A stretch of DNA of 64,000 nt from Musa acuminata AAA Group (Eukaryota > Streptophyta > Magnoliopsida > Zingiberales > Musaceae), in NCBI RefSeq assembly GCF_036884655.1, contig NC_088330.1, forward strand, positions 31,780,001 to 31,844,000, written 5' to 3'. Below, piece by piece: positions 13,124 to 28,156 of this stretch. Numbering within the stretch: the first letter of the stretch is position 1; every line of letters starts with the position of its first letter. The notes beneath the pieces are model-generated. The model made no database searches. It saw only the letters and a program-made list of their open reading frames with translations, and had not been told where the DNA came from. Position numbers and translations under genes: made by a program.

Positions 13124-13315
13124 TACCTCCATTTGCCAGATTGACACATGATGCGCACTAAGCCGTCGCGTGGAATCATTTAGGTTAGGCGTATACAAAA
13201 TTCCCACACAAGACTTCATCGAAGGCTATACTGTAGATAATTATATCCCAAAGGAGACCTTTTTCCATGTCAAGCGACAAACTCACTCGCAAGTTACCCA
13301 TTCTGCCACGAGCTT

Positions 13316-13500
13316 CTGTCGTTCTTTTAATCCACTCTTTATTGCTTGCGACAATTGATGATATAATACGTTCATCTGTCGCTCTTTTAATCCATTCTTT
13401 GCTGCTCGCGATAGTTGATGATAAAATACGTTCATCTGCCACTCTTTTAATCCATTCTTTGCTGCTCACGACAGTTGATGATATAATATGTTGATTTGCA
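13316..13500. repeat. 60-bp tandem repeat, three copies
   Basis: Three adjacent units of exactly 60 bp (about 13321-13380, 13381-13440, 13441-13500) share the cores CTCTTTTAATCCA and GTTGATGATA. They differ at only a few positions each. The unit length is a multiple of three, so both strands carry repetitive ORFs (for example HSLLLA-type repeats) that look like a repeat protein but match no family I know. Confidence 0.85.
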
Positions 13501-16500
13501 TTAGTCAAAGACATGCATGAATGCAGGCTCGTGATGCAGAAGTGCTTTGTAGATTTGATAGTTTTATTTATCATGAATATGATTAAATTTTGATTAGGTT
13601 TTCGATCAATAAAAAAAAGTTAAATTATGATAAAATTTGTTAGGAGATAATCTTGATAGAAAAACTTTTCTAATTATTTATTCTAGACCATATGCACTTG
13701 TTTATAAATAAACAAGACCTCTTATGGACTAAAAAAATATAATACGTGGATACGTGATATTATTATGTGATTATAAATCTTTTCTCATTTCCTCAATGTC
13801 CTTAGTTCATTGCTAATAGCGATTCTACAAATGATAGGAAGAAAGGAGAAAGCGAATATAGTTCTCATTGAAAATTAGCATTATCAGAGCTTTCAAATTT
13901 GATGATAGTGTGTCTGCATATCAAATGTATGAATCGTAAATTTGATCTATTGTTATTTAATTTTAGATTTTGACATTAAAGTTCATGACAGAAGCATAAA
14001 GATGGTTTCTATACTTACGATTGATATTAGAGTTATGTTTATGAAATCAAATATTTTATATCTATTTGTTAGTACCTTTTACTTGTGAAAATGTATTATT
14101 CGATTTTTTTTATTTATGATGCTTAAATGATTCATCTATATTGTAAGTTTATTTTCCTATCCAGTCCATCCTATCACCCATAAGCTCGATATTGTTTAGA
14201 TACTGCCCTCTTGTTTGCAAGGGGGTAATTACGATCTAATTATAATAAACAGTAGTTAATATCTGGCCTAAGACATAAATTGGTAGTTCATTCAAATCAT
14301 AACTACATGAATCGGCTACGTTAGCACATTAGAATAATTGGATCCCTTAATTTCAACATGTAAGACGGTTTGGGCCTTAATTAATTGACCCACATATACG
14401 TAATCATATTGTTCATATAGAAAAGGTCAATGCAACATCAACCAATATCGGGCCTATGGGTCATCAATATTTAGGCAAAATGCAAAATCTGTAGGTAGCA
14501 GCTGCAATCGCAAAGGTTTGGTGGCTAAATGTATAATCGCTATTTACAGTTGCAACTAAAGTGAAAAAAAATAGTGATGAAACATTGATAAAGGAAGAGA
14601 GGCGTTATTACTTGTATCAAAACCAACACACAGAATTGACAGTGTAATCAATATAGATAAATAAGAAAATTTTGTGAATAAAACATTTTTCTTATTTTCT
14701 GTTTATAATGATCATCTTAAAGTAAAGACAATAGTAGTTAGTATTTAGAGATGATTCATTTAATGGATCTTGATGATGCATGTTATATTGATATAATTAT
14801 AAATATTTAGGTTTGGATTTATCATAATATTATTTTTCTTTTAGTAGTTGTAAACTCAGTATATTTATGATTCAATAAAAATTAATTTTTTGAATTATGT
14901 ATAATGGGTGGTATAGAATTAATGTGAATATTGAGTTTATAATGATCTTATAATTAAATAGTAAAAATATAATTTTATGAATTCCTTAAGATTATATATA
15001 TTTATATTTATGGATTACTCCATATTCCATGTTTCAATAAAGAAATATATTTTATTATTTTTATAGATATCCTATTAAGATATGACTATATATATCTAAT
15101 TGGTTTAAGGTCATTGACATCATAAATAAAGTCGAGAGATATATAAATAAAAATTATCCGATATGATAAGGATGATAGATTTTATAGTAATTATAATGAA
15201 CATAATCATAATTCTATTTTTTTTGCTATATTCTTGAAAATAATGGGGTAGAATAAGATCGTTGGAAAGTAAAATCATACTTTTATGGGAGATTGATAAG
15301 TTATTATTATTTTCCTAAATCAATGTGAGGAAAAATTCTAAAAATAATTATGTATATCTTGAATAGAGGTTCTAGTAAATTAATTACATTAACTTTTTGA
15401 GTTATGGATTAGTAGGAAACCCAGACATTTATATATTTACGATTGTCCTATAAAGATAAAGATATTCAAATCACATAAAAATAGATTGGGTTTAATGACT
15501 ATTTTAGCTATTTTATTGGTTATTCAAGAAAATTCAAAAGTTTATATATTTTATTGTTCTAATCATAGTTGAATATGGTGGTTCAAGATTTCTAAGAAAA
15601 TAGTAAATTAATGAGAATAAAAAATTTTAAATTTAAATTTTGATATTGAAAAGTATGGGTTGGTATTCTTTTATCATTTTATATTTGAGATATTATTATT
15701 TCTCGAATCACTAAATGATTTGATAAAGACGAAGAACAAAATAATATTAACGAACTCTCATATAATATTAATATCATTGCTAATGAACTCATAAAATAAT
15801 CATATTTAGTAGTTTTGATAATATCTCAATGGGAAAGGAGACATGTTATTTCTGATTATTATGTGATATATCTATAAAAATTAAATTATGATATAAGAAT
15901 TAAAAGGATCTTTAATTATTTTCATAATTTATGAAAAATAATAATTTTGAAAAATTATATATTGTAATAAAAGAAGAGTTGAAATAAGAACTTGTCGAAT
16001 TGCTCCACATAAATGAGTCTCTCTCTCCTCTCATTGCTGCACCAATGGCATGATAGCCGTGTCGTCCTCTAGGAAACAAGTTGTCAAACATAAGCGGGAA
16101 GCCTGCTTCTGCGTCTTTTATCCTATCTTGTCTTTTCTCCATCTTTGTTTAGCACGCATGGATAATTGACACATTCAACCACCAATAAATGATACGATTC
16201 CAAAAGATCGTCTTCCAAATAATGTGAAGGACAACTCAGCTTGACCTGATGATGTTCCAGCCATTGTTGGTTTTTGAAATGAATTATTAGACGAACACAT
16301 GATCGGTGGTGACATGATGCATTGGAACTGATAACTTCAACGTTCCCAGACCTTAAAGATCTCCTTAAATGGTGTTAATAGAAGCTCTTTAATACTTTCT
16401 CCAATCCAGTTGACTATGGGATACCGTAAATTGTCAACACTACATATGGAAGTCAAGATTTATAGACTTCATGATTGTGATGAGGGCATGTCAAGCATAC

Positions 16501-17860
16501 ATCCTTAATTTGCATGAAAACCTAAGTTAAACTTACTTGCAAATACTTTAATATAATCCGCATAGTCCTCTTTGATTTCGTTCCTATTCTACTCTTACAT
16601 ATCAATTGGAATCTAGCGAGGAAAGAACTACATATATACAAAAAAAAAAAAGATAAATAGATATAGCTATGTGAGGTTAGACTATATTTTCATGCCACAG
16701 TAAAAACCTTTAGATTTGCATGTTTTACATTAACCATTCCTTAATCTAGCTATAGGCATCGCAATAGATTAGGATAAGCCTAGAATTAGGTTACTGGACA
16801 TGCGAAGAACACATTAAAAAACAGTAGGATTAGACTTGCCAATTAAAATCTACTGCATATGCATACATGATAAATCATCCAAAGCTTCATTATGCTGATG
16901 GAACAGCCTACAAGCAATTTTCCATTGCAAAGATCATATCATCACATCTTTAAAGAGCCGTGTTGATGTCCATGTGTGCATTCATACTCCGATAACAAGC
17001 TGGTGTAAATACGATTCTCGAGCGGTATCGAATAAATGATCAAGAAGAAGAAGTTCATCAAAGATCACAAGTCAATTAGACCTATTTAATTATCAAATAC
17101 GTTCTTCTCAACAATTTACCCTGAAAAATAAGCTTCATGAATTGGATTCATGTCGAATAATAGAGAAACATTCATGTGTATCCATAATGATGCATACTCT
17201 TATAAGCTTCTATAAACACCGTTGATGCATCCGTCACCGATAATGCATTGCGTTGCATTCCAGCATTGTGGCTTCACTCTTCGCTGAGCTTACTGTGCTC
17301 GTAGAACAATGTTAATTAACGTCAGGAGTACTCTATCATTAGCAATATAAACTTTCTGATGCACGTCTTACAAGATGTCTTCTGCTGATGCATAGAATGG
17401 CTTTGTCGATCTTGCATTACTTAGGATTGCGACTTCAATCTTCGAGATCTGATCTGTTCACGAATCATCATCTCCAGCAGCCCAAATGATGCCTCAAGAA
17501 AATATCAATTTTAAGGATACCATGCCAGCAAATCCACAGATTAAAAACCAGGAAATATCTTGAGCAACATACGCGGACAAGAACTCTGGTGGAACATGTG
17601 ACGAGGTACAAGCTTATCTTATCTCAAAGCCCAGTGCACAATTTACTGTGTGTTACATTTCTCATAGATAGTACGAATTCCCCCACTATTATTGTCGCAT
17701 TGTCACATCATAATTTGTACCGTCGAGTGTTTCCTCTATCAAACCTAAAGATTCTCGAGGTTCATCGCAGCATCTGATCGGTACCATCTGAGTTCGTGAT
17801 CGCTAGGAAACTAACTCTCTCTCTTCGATCAATCCCAAACTGTTCTATATGGGAATTTCT
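13501..17860. other. AT-rich intergenic DNA, no gene recognised
   Basis: Mostly AT-rich sequence with many short runs and no ORF above 76 residues. The longest, 15912-16142 on the minus strand, shows no recognisable domain. No RNA gene, LTR pair or terminal inverted repeat could be supported by reading. Confidence 0.5.
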
Positions 17861-17865
17861 TTTGT

Positions 17866-17887
17866 GGGGGGGGGGGGGGGGGGGGGG
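17866..17887. repeat. poly(G) run of 22
   Basis: Twenty-two consecutive G on the + strand, a rare mononucleotide tract in plant DNA. It could fold as a G-quadruplex. Its exact length is suspect because such runs are error-prone in sequencing and assembly. Confidence 0.85.
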
Positions 17888-18529
17888 TGAAGAAAAGCTT
17901 TTAGGATGTAAATGAGAGGAACGCGAATGGAAACTTGAGTTCTTCGGTTGCAGACTCAACAAGCCATAGCTAAAATCTACAAGTATCTTATGAAGAAGCT
18001 CTTCTTTGGTTTCCAAACCTCTTTTATGTAAACGGGAGGGAAGTGTTGGTCTTCTTTTCGATCTTTCCTTTCACACATTAAAAGAAAAAAGGGGGAAGAG
18101 AACAAAGAAAAAGAGGTGCTTAGAGAAGAACTTTTAGGTCTCCTATTTTCTTGGTACAGATCTTGGAAGACATTCTAAGATGGTAAAGAAGAAGCAAAGA
18201 TATCGAAGAGATTAAAGGGCAAGACATCCAACACGAGGTACAGCAAACAAAAAGAGCAGAAAAGAATTAAAGACAAATGACAAGAAAAGGGAAAAGAAAT
18301 AGATCTGGATGGAGATGCGGATTCTGGAGAAGAGAAATCCAAGCCATTCTTTTACCTTGAAGAGTAGCGGTGGCAGTGCGGCTCTGGAGAAGGGAAGCCA
18401 AGATGACATATAGTTGCATTTGCCACTGCACCTACAGAGTGATGTAAGGTTGAGACTCTTGAAGGTCGTCCTCTTTAGGTGCAGGTGCAAATGCAGCCAT
18501 CTGAAACCATCTTGGTCTGAAATATATTT

Positions 18530-18617
18530 GCAGCATTCATCTCTCTCTCTCTTTCTCTCTCATGTTGGGTTGGCAGATGTCGTAGAAATCTAGAACCCAC
18601 CACTCTATTAGCAGAAG

Positions 18618-18654
<37 letters not shown>

Positions 18655-18737
18655 GATCTCTCTTTCTCTCCAACTGAAACAATGTTGGATTGGAAGATGC
18701 TGTAGAAATCTAGAACCCACCACTATATTAGCAGAAG

Positions 18738-18783
<46 letters not shown>

Positions 18784-18914
18784 CTCTCTTTCTCTCCAAC
18801 TGAAACAATGTTGGATTGGAAGATGCTGTAGAAATCTAGAACCCACCACTATATTAGCAGAAGATCTCTCTCTCTCTCTCGTAGAAATCTAGAACCTACC
18901 ACTATATTAGCAGA

Positions 18915-18950
<36 letters not shown>

Positions 18951-19071
18951 GAAACCATGTTGGATTGGAAGATGCATTAGAAATCTAGAACCCACCACTA
19001 TATTAGCAGAAGATCTCTCTCTCTCTCTCTCTCTCTCGTAGAAATCTAGAACCTACCACTATATTAGCAGA

Positions 19072-19108
<37 letters not shown>

Positions 19109-19269
19109 TGAAACCATGTTGGATTGGAAGATGCATTAGAAATCTAGAACCCACCACTATATTAGCAGAAGATCTCTCTCTCTCTCTCTCGATCTCTCAT
19201 CTCTCCAGCTGAAACCATGTTGGATTGGAAGATGAGTAGAAATCTAGAACCCACTTCTATATTAGCAGA

Positions 19270-19304
<35 letters not shown>

Positions 19305-19500
19305 GCTGAAACCATGTTGGATTGGAAGATGCAGTAGAAATCTAGAACCCACCTCTATATTAGCAGAAGATCTTTCTCTCTCCCTGTCTAGCTGAAATCA
19401 TGTTGGGCAGGAAGATACAGTAGAATTCTGAACCCTCCTCTATATTAGCAGAAGATATCTCTCGCTCGATCTCTCCTGCGAAATCTAGAACCCATCCTTG
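18530..19500. repeat. Composite minisatellite with embedded (CT)n tracts
   Basis: A unit of roughly 55-125 bp recurs about ten or eleven times. Its core contains GAAATCTAGAACCCACC, then TATATTAGCAGAAGATC, then a (CT)n tract of variable length, and in longer units TGAAACCATGTTGGATTGG. Unit length varies mainly with CT-tract length and with loss of the last block. Two short units (near 18880 and 19035) read CTACC where the others read CCACC. The minus-strand ORF of repeated Arg-Glu runs here is an artefact. Confidence 0.85.
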
Positions 19501-20196
19501 CGAAGATGAAAGGGACACCAGCTTTTGTTTCTTGTAAGCTTGTAACAAAGTAGAGAAAGAGAGTCGCACATGCCGTTTACACGGTAGCTAGTTAGGCCAA
19601 GTCCTTACCTGATGTGAAGCGGCGTGGCAGGTCACGTGGGCTACGGGTGTAACACCAATACGACAAAGAGGGGCAGGTCGTCGTCCCTGTTCAGGTGATG
19701 TGGCCGTGTGCATGTCGCTGTGATGGCCGTCTCATGGAAGACCGCCCTCACTTGACCTGCAACCCGGTTTGGCAAGCATGCGGTCTCGCATCCTCCCCTC
19801 CACCTTTGATCCCATGACGTGCAAAAGCTCCTGATTCATGGCTGGGTTAAATGCAGATGTTTATGTAGTGAGCATACACCACACTTACTACAGTATCAAG
19901 ACTATATCAATAGAAGGATCGCCATGTGATCTAGAGATTCAAGAAAATTTTTCTAAAATTTCATTAAAGAAAACTAACTATAAAATCCATATTACATGCC
20001 TTGATTACAAAAGACGTTCATTTAAATCTCAGCCGATTAACTTGCTACCATTAGGAAGTCTTCATTGATATTGGACTGTTCGACAAGTTCTAAATTCATC
20101 AATTTTCATTTTATTTATACTTTTTATTTAGATAAGACACTCCATGTCAACTTCGATGTCAGCACATTCTATCTAAATCGTGTTGTTGATCTTGCC

Positions 20197-20577
20197 ATGG
20201 CTTCCTCCGGTCTAGCAATCATCTTGTTCGAGCTTTTCTCGCTAATGGCCCTTTGCCACGAAACTTCCTCCTCCAAGCTCGGCAACGGCTTTAGCGTTCG
20301 ATCGGATCCACCCCCCCCCCCTCCCCGCCGCCCCTCCATGATCAGACCGGGTATCTAGTTCGCTGCTCGACGTCTTGCGTGGTGACGATGACTACGAAGG
20401 GGGCAGCGAGTACCCGACGAACTCGTCGATGGGTATGCCGCGCGTGCAGCTGAGGGGGTTGATCGACGTCCTCATTATCTTCATCTGGAACCGGTGCTTC
20501 CCGTGCCCCCAAATGCGCTCCATCGAACGAGCCCGTCGACCAACCGAAGCAGCCATTGGGCTACGACGTGGCCCTTG
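20197..20577 (+). pseudogene. Possible broken secreted-protein gene, family not recognised
   Basis: An ATG at 20197 in good context (CCATGG) opens a peptide with a hydrophobic N-terminus (MASSGLAIILFELFSLMALC) that looks like a signal peptide. It runs through a C-rich, Pro-coding tract (about 20311-20335) and stops at 20356-20358. A second frame (20375-20577) continues with unrelated-looking sequence. The homopolymeric C run between them could mark a frameshift, natural or from sequencing. The region is GC-rich compared with its flanks, but I cannot name a family and do not claim a function. Confidence 0.25.
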
Positions 20578-20922
20578 AAAAATTACTATTTTCGACCACT
20601 TTACAAAATCAGTTTGTTAGCTTAAGCAAATTTGCATCAAAGATATGCAGACCATGAAGAGAACAGTTTGTTAGCTTAAGTACATCGACTTTAAGAGAAC
20701 ATTTCAAACACACTGGAGGATATGCAGACCATGAAACGAAGAGTGCTAATACGGAGTACACTGTTTCTGTTTTTTCACCAAATAAGATTCAGTGTCAAAG
20801 GGTCACATGGCAATGTCGATACATTTTGCTTTAGACAGAATAATACCCCACTGAATTAGACGAATGAGAAGCCAGACTTATTTCCATACTAGCAAAATAT
20901 TTCGGTGCAACTAAGTCTCCAT

Positions 20923-23705
20923 CTAATCGTAAAGTCCTTCCTCCTGCCATATGTCGACCAAAAAATCTATCATCTCCTGAAAATTATTTCAACAAGTTTG
21001 ACTGTGAGAAAATATTTATACAAAATTAATTTTGAAAGCTAAAAATGGCACAACATAATAATTGTGAGACAACCGAATAAGAAATTACCGATAATGGGAT
21101 GGGTTGTGAAAAAGGTTGGTTGGTCGAGAGCAAATCCTCGTAGGTTGCACACCAGCTACAGAAAATAAAATCTAGATTACAAACACGGGAAGTAGAATCC
21201 ATAAATTACCCAAACCCACAAAAGTTTCTCCATATGGACCTTGTTAACACAACTTGGATTTATGATCTACAGAGCTAAATATATGATACTCTCCATGCTT
21301 GTGCATGATATGCATAAAGGTGTGCAGCAGAGGCACTTGCTACAGGGTTCTTGGAATCATTAGTTGACAAGGTCATTTACAGTCTATGAGATTTCTGATC
21401 CAAGAAAGTATAGGAACATTAAAAGAGTATCATCTACAAATGGTATACTATGTTATCCTGACACAACTTGCATAAAGGAGGTTTTCTCTGACCTTATTGT
21501 TGGTTCTCTTGGAGCTCTATGGGGCCTTTTTGACCGATCACCAACCCACTCCCTTCTCGTCTGATTCCAGGCTATAGCACCTAAAGAGCATAGTGGAAAT
21601 TATCTAAGTGATACAAAGAGAAGAATTTGTAGTTTGAAGAAACAAATACCATAAACAACATTAGAAGAATTTGGATTTTGAAGCAACAATTACCGTCAAC
21701 AACAAAAAGTGGTTTTGGTTGATATCCAGATAACATCTTGTATAGGTGAACGGTGGATAGATATATGAGATGTTGGAAAACAGAGTTTAATATGCATATA
21801 TAACTTCAGAAAAAACAATTCAACCAAAAATTTAGATTTCATACTGAAATTTTCTGCAACCATTTTTTTTCATAGCTGATTCATGGTGTAACCAATGCTT
21901 ATGGCTGTTTGGATTCAACTCTAGCAACATATTGTCAATTTCAATTACTTTATGTTCACAACCACCGTATAAAATCTAGAAGTCTTCTTGGCTAGAAAAA
22001 GGAGCTTATCAACATTAACAAAGATGTAGTAGCTCCATTTGGGATTTGTATTCCATTAATCTCTTCATGATCTAATTGTTTGATCTCTAAGGACCCAAGC
22101 AGGTCATAAAAGATAATTGCACTTTCTTTAGCTAGCAAGCAACATCAGTCCTCATTCTTATCTGACTGGCATCTTTAATGGCTACATGTAACCAAAAGGA
22201 AACATTTTTCTTCCTCAAAAAGACTGAAATAATGCCCTTCAAAATAATTTCATTTCTACTGAAATAACCTGAACTACACATTTCAAGCATTATTTTTTAA
22301 CAACTATTTTTGAAATATATATCAGGAAATTTTAGGTTAAATAAGCACAAGCCCAGCTGCATGTTAAAACTTCACACAAAACATATTTTGTCACTACAAC
22401 CTTAGTCTATACACAAAACATATTGATATCCTTAGGAAGTTTAAGGATCTGAATGTTTCTAGAATTTATAATATGCCCAAACAAACTCTAATGGTCTGTT
22501 GACTTGTATCCTTGGGCTACACGCAAGCAAGCTCTTCCTAGATTATAGTGGTTGTTACTTCTCCTTATTAGAGATACTATCAACACAATTGCTAGAATGC
22601 CAGTAGCTAAATTCAGGGTTGAAGAGACAATCCTACTAAGGAAAACTACTTGAGAAAAGACATACTCAACGAACATGAAGAATATATGACTCAAAAGCAG
22701 GGAACAAGCATGGCTACCTTAACATGCTAAGTCAAAAAATTAAGAGACTGAAGGCATAATGTGCTAACACTTCTAAGAAATATAAACATAGCAGACATAG
22801 TTAAAAAATAACTCTATTCCTACAGCAATATAGAAGCTTGAAAAGATTAATATCCTATTGCAAAGACGATTGTCGATCTCTATCAGAGGTCTCTCTTCTA
22901 ATTATTTTAGTTCTACTATTCAAAGTCCATATGCAAGAGGCTAACAACGTCCTTTCCACAATTAAAGACTACGAGAAACAAGAAGCTGTCTTCGGGTTAT
23001 GGTCAATAGCAACCCATACATAGATTCGAAGCTTTAACAATGAATACAAGTCAACTACTTCACATCTTAGGTAGGGTATTTTTCTGTAAAATAGTAATAG
23101 CTATGTAGTGCAAAACCAAAGATGAGCCTTCAAAATGTAGCATGGGTATCAACTGTTTAAAGCCCCTATAATTTGGGTCACTGTCGAACTATAGTTATAA
23201 ATTAACTCGCCCAATCAGAAGGCCAAACTTTATAATCGTAAAAAATAAGCAAGGTCCACTGTCTTTACCAGGACAAACTAGGAGAAAACAATGCAAAGAA
23301 TATAAAAGAACCATTAGAGTAATTTTTAACATCAAGTGAAAATATATGCATTGGAAGCCAGGTGCAATATTATGTGAGAAGCAATCAAATATTTCATTAA
23401 ATCTGTAAAGTGACCAATAGAAGGCATAGTGAGACAGATAGACCTTGGTTGATAAATGGAATATTATTGGCGTTTTGCTCCGTTAACTTGGCATCATCAT
23501 TGATAATAGTGGGGCATGAAGAATTGTTCATTGCTAGGGAATGAGAATTGCTGACATCGTTTTCCATTGCTATAAGTTCAGGACTTGATGACCATTGTCT
23601 TTTCTTTTGGCTTGATAACTGGCCTATGTTCCACTTCTTGGGTGGACCCAATATTCTATCGGTAGCTGATTGAGATTTAGCTAGCCCTCCAGCACAACAA
23701 CTGCT
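20923..23705 (-). CDS. Gag1-like clamp (DUF4050) domain protein, 5' exon unresolved
   Basis: Four minus-strand exons, in transcript order: 23705-23444, 21580-21493, 21155-21089, 20976-20923 (TAG). They join in frame to 156 residues. The first visible exon gives SSCCAGGLAKSQSATDRIL, then GPPKKWNIGQLSSQKKRQW and a Ser/Asn-rich linker. The conserved C-terminal block follows: GAIAWNQTRREWVGDRS, then APREPTISWCATYEDLLS, then PFSQPIPLSEMIDFLVDIWQ, ending EEGLYD. This block is the plant form of the Gag1-like clamp family; its role in plants is poorly defined. The 23705 acceptor has a good pyrimidine tract, implying an upstream coding exon I could not fix. Alternatively an unspliced in-frame ATG at 23747 would add 14 residues. 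A probable 5' UTR exon lies near 25972-26100. Confidence 0.8.
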
Positions 23706-25971
23706 CTGTACGAAGACAGAAAAATAAGAGACATTCCTCGTGGCCAAACTGCTGTAACCAGTAACTCATATATTACCTACATTGCACCATTAGATGAGAG
23801 GCAGAACTCACTGCCTAAAGAAAAAAGAAGTATGACAACAATCAAAGCACCACCTTCATGACTCATTATCCTTAAGCAAATCTGATACCCACCCCATATA
23901 TTCTAAGACAAAGTTAATTCAACAAGTTTATCCATTCAGTACGAATGGATGAGCATGAGCATCTGAACGGCAATATGAAGGATTCACACTTCTTGTACAA
24001 TAAAGACTCAGAAAATTCTTCTCCCTGTTCCTTTATGTTCTGCAAAAAACAATTACACTGTGAGAACAGTAGAAAAGATAATTGACATAATCTTAATGAA
24101 TACAGTAACCGCCAAGTAAGAAACACAAAATCTTCAATAAAGGAAAAGATGACATGAGTCATTCAGGAACAAAAAACTCATACTCCTGTTTTTGGTAGTT
24201 TTCATTTAACAGAAACTTATATCAAGAACTGGATCACAAGTAAAAAAGGTATCCCATAGTACCTTTGGATTTAAAGGAAAAAAAAAAGTTATTCTATTTT
24301 TTTAAGAATGAACTTAAATAAGTTAATTGTTGCAAAAGACAATGGACAACAAATACGTGCAAACATAAAAATATAACATAATAATGATTCAGAACATTAA
24401 AGGTTGATAAATAGGAAAACAACTGTTCGAACAAAATATACTTTAAGTGAGCCATATACAAGAGAAAAGAATGAATTATTTCTTTAAATCAAACTTTAAG
24501 TTTCTTAAGCTATTCAACATCACAGGATCATCATGTTGAACCAGTGATACACCAGAAGCTTTAACCGTTTCACATAATAAGCAATAATAACAAGTTGTAA
24601 ATCTCAACTTTTTGGGGTAGGCTGAAAACGCTCAACAGTTTCAAGATTATAAAATATTGTAACCAGTGAAAAGCTATAAGTTACTAAAAAGTAAGTATAA
24701 TATCCAAGATAAAAGATGGCATGTTGATGTTTCATCCTCAAACATTCCACACAAAGTCAGGTCAGTCTTTTTCATAACTTGCACCACTTCATATTTAAGT
24801 CTTCTACCAGCATGATAATACAAACTAAATAATTTCTTCATGAGAACTACACAGAAATCTGTGCTTCCTCACAGATAGTTTTTTAATCACCATGTTCTAT
24901 AAGCTTATAAGTGCTTCAACAATCTCCCTTTTGTACCCTCAAGGAAATGTTTTCGCACAATACTTTACATTTCTAGTCCTTTCTGAAATAATAATTTAAA
25001 TAAACATTTTGATCCCTCATGAGACTAATATCTTCCCTTGCAATCTACTCATGCAGGTCACCTCTGATGTCTTCATTACAGGTGAAAGTGACAAATGCTG
25101 CGTCAAAATTATTTACACACACCCCATATGTACACTGACCAATACCTACCACAACCTCTAGAACTAAAATTTTATAGCTTCAAGATTTGGTGAAGTATCA
25201 TTTAATGGTTATCAATTATTGAAGTTTGAATGGACAACTTCCCTATCAGTCTACAACTATACTTACAATGGAGGTTTGATCAAAGAATACCACATGCTGC
25301 TCATCAAACTTTCAAAATTTCAAGAATCGAAGGCACTGGATCGATAGTCCAATGTTTAAAGTTTGCCTTTCCACTGGTTGTTGTATCAGTTTAAATTCAA
25401 CAAACTCTTTATAAACTTTGCAATAGATTCCATAAATCTACTAGAAAAAACTTTTTGTCTTGCTTTGCATCCTTCTCTGAATCTCTCAAGAAGATCCAAC
25501 AACAAAAAGATCAGGATATCTGATCGTCCCCGTGCCCACAATCCATAACCCTAATTGGCCCACGCTACGAACTATTTCTTTCGGCAACGACATAGGCCAA
25601 TATTTACTTCAAAATCCCACACGGAGCTACGCCATCTCGAGTCAAGGATCGATATCATATGAAGCTCCACGAAGGATTCGTCCAACTAGATCAAATCAGC
25701 CCGACGTCGAGATCACCGAAACATGCCCTAACGGTTAATTCAATGGGAAAAGGCCAAAAGATGGCGTCCAATCAGGAGAACAAAAAATCCATCAGTTCTG
25801 CAACGGAAACATGGAGACAAACTAAGAAAAAAAGCCAATCGATCATTCGATTCACTCAGTTGAAACAAGAACCGTATATTTTGAGTGGATCAACCAAGGA
25901 GACTGGAAATCCGAGACTAATCGCAGAGATAATTCGAAGTAGAAAAAGGGAAAGGGAAGGGATCGAACTAC

Positions 25972-26122
25972 CTTGTTTTGGAGCCTTTTGCTTCCCCCTC
26001 ACTCCGTCGGATTCGCCGAGTGACGCAGAAAGACCGGCTTTGGGGTGAAAGGGAATTTAAAGGCGCCTCCCTGGTACGAAGAGCGAGAGCGCCGCTTCGT
26101 GTGTCGCGAGTTATTTAACGAC
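25972..26122 (-). promoter_or_regulatory. Probable promoter and 5' UTR exon of the clamp-domain gene
   Basis: A locally GC-rich stretch on the minus strand ends in CAAAACAAG followed by the donor GTAGTTC (exon edge 25972). An AT-rich TTAAATAA element lies about 15-20 bp upstream of the likely transcript start (26115-26122). The position fits the 5' leader of the gene whose coding exons run from 23705 down to 20923. The link is inferred from orientation and the lack of any other gene between. Confidence 0.35.
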
Positions 26123-26822
26123 TTGGGTGCAGAGGGAGAGGAAGGGGAAGGGCGTTGATATCGAATCATGTAAGCTCCAACTTGTTGTACTAATTTTAAT
26201 TGATTCATCTTTAATCAGATTACATTATGTATTTTGATACACTTGATCTATGTATCACTTTATACATTAATGGTATGCTGCAATTTTAACCCAATAATGG
26301 ATTTAATTAATAGCTTGGTTATTTAAAAATAGACGTCAAAATTCTTAAATCCACAGAGTTTTCACTGCTTAAATCATAGTTACAAGAATTCTTAATTTGC
26401 TTATCATAATTAGAAATACTAGTGTTCGTTATATTCACCTCATCGGATTGAATGTGTGATTTTATAGGATTATTCTGATGATTTGTCATAGTAAAAAAAA
26501 TACTTGTTAGAACATATTAAACAAATAAATAATTTACTTGTGATGAAAATATTGAAATGAATGTTTGCATTTTTATTTATAATTAATTAGACGTTTATTA
26601 ATTGAAGTACCATATCAAACAACAATTACCCACTCCACAGGAGTTGGAAGCTGATGAACTTGTGCTGATAGAGAATCTGGATTGATAATGTGATTATAGT
26701 ACATGAGTATGACTTGACCTGAAAACAAAGCAAGAAGCATGACTGACTTCCACACCAAGAAGAAGTGCAACAACTAGGATTCAAATGCACCTATAGCTTA
26801 TCCATTACTGCAATTCATCGAG

Positions 26823-28156
<1,334 letters not shown>

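Noticed and set aside
13316..13500. CRISPR-like repeat array
   Set aside because: The 60-bp units abut with no unique spacers, and the DNA is plant nuclear; it is a simple tandem duplication.
18475..18849. 124-residue minus ORF of repeated Arg-Glu runs
   Set aside because: It reads through the CT tracts of the minisatellite.
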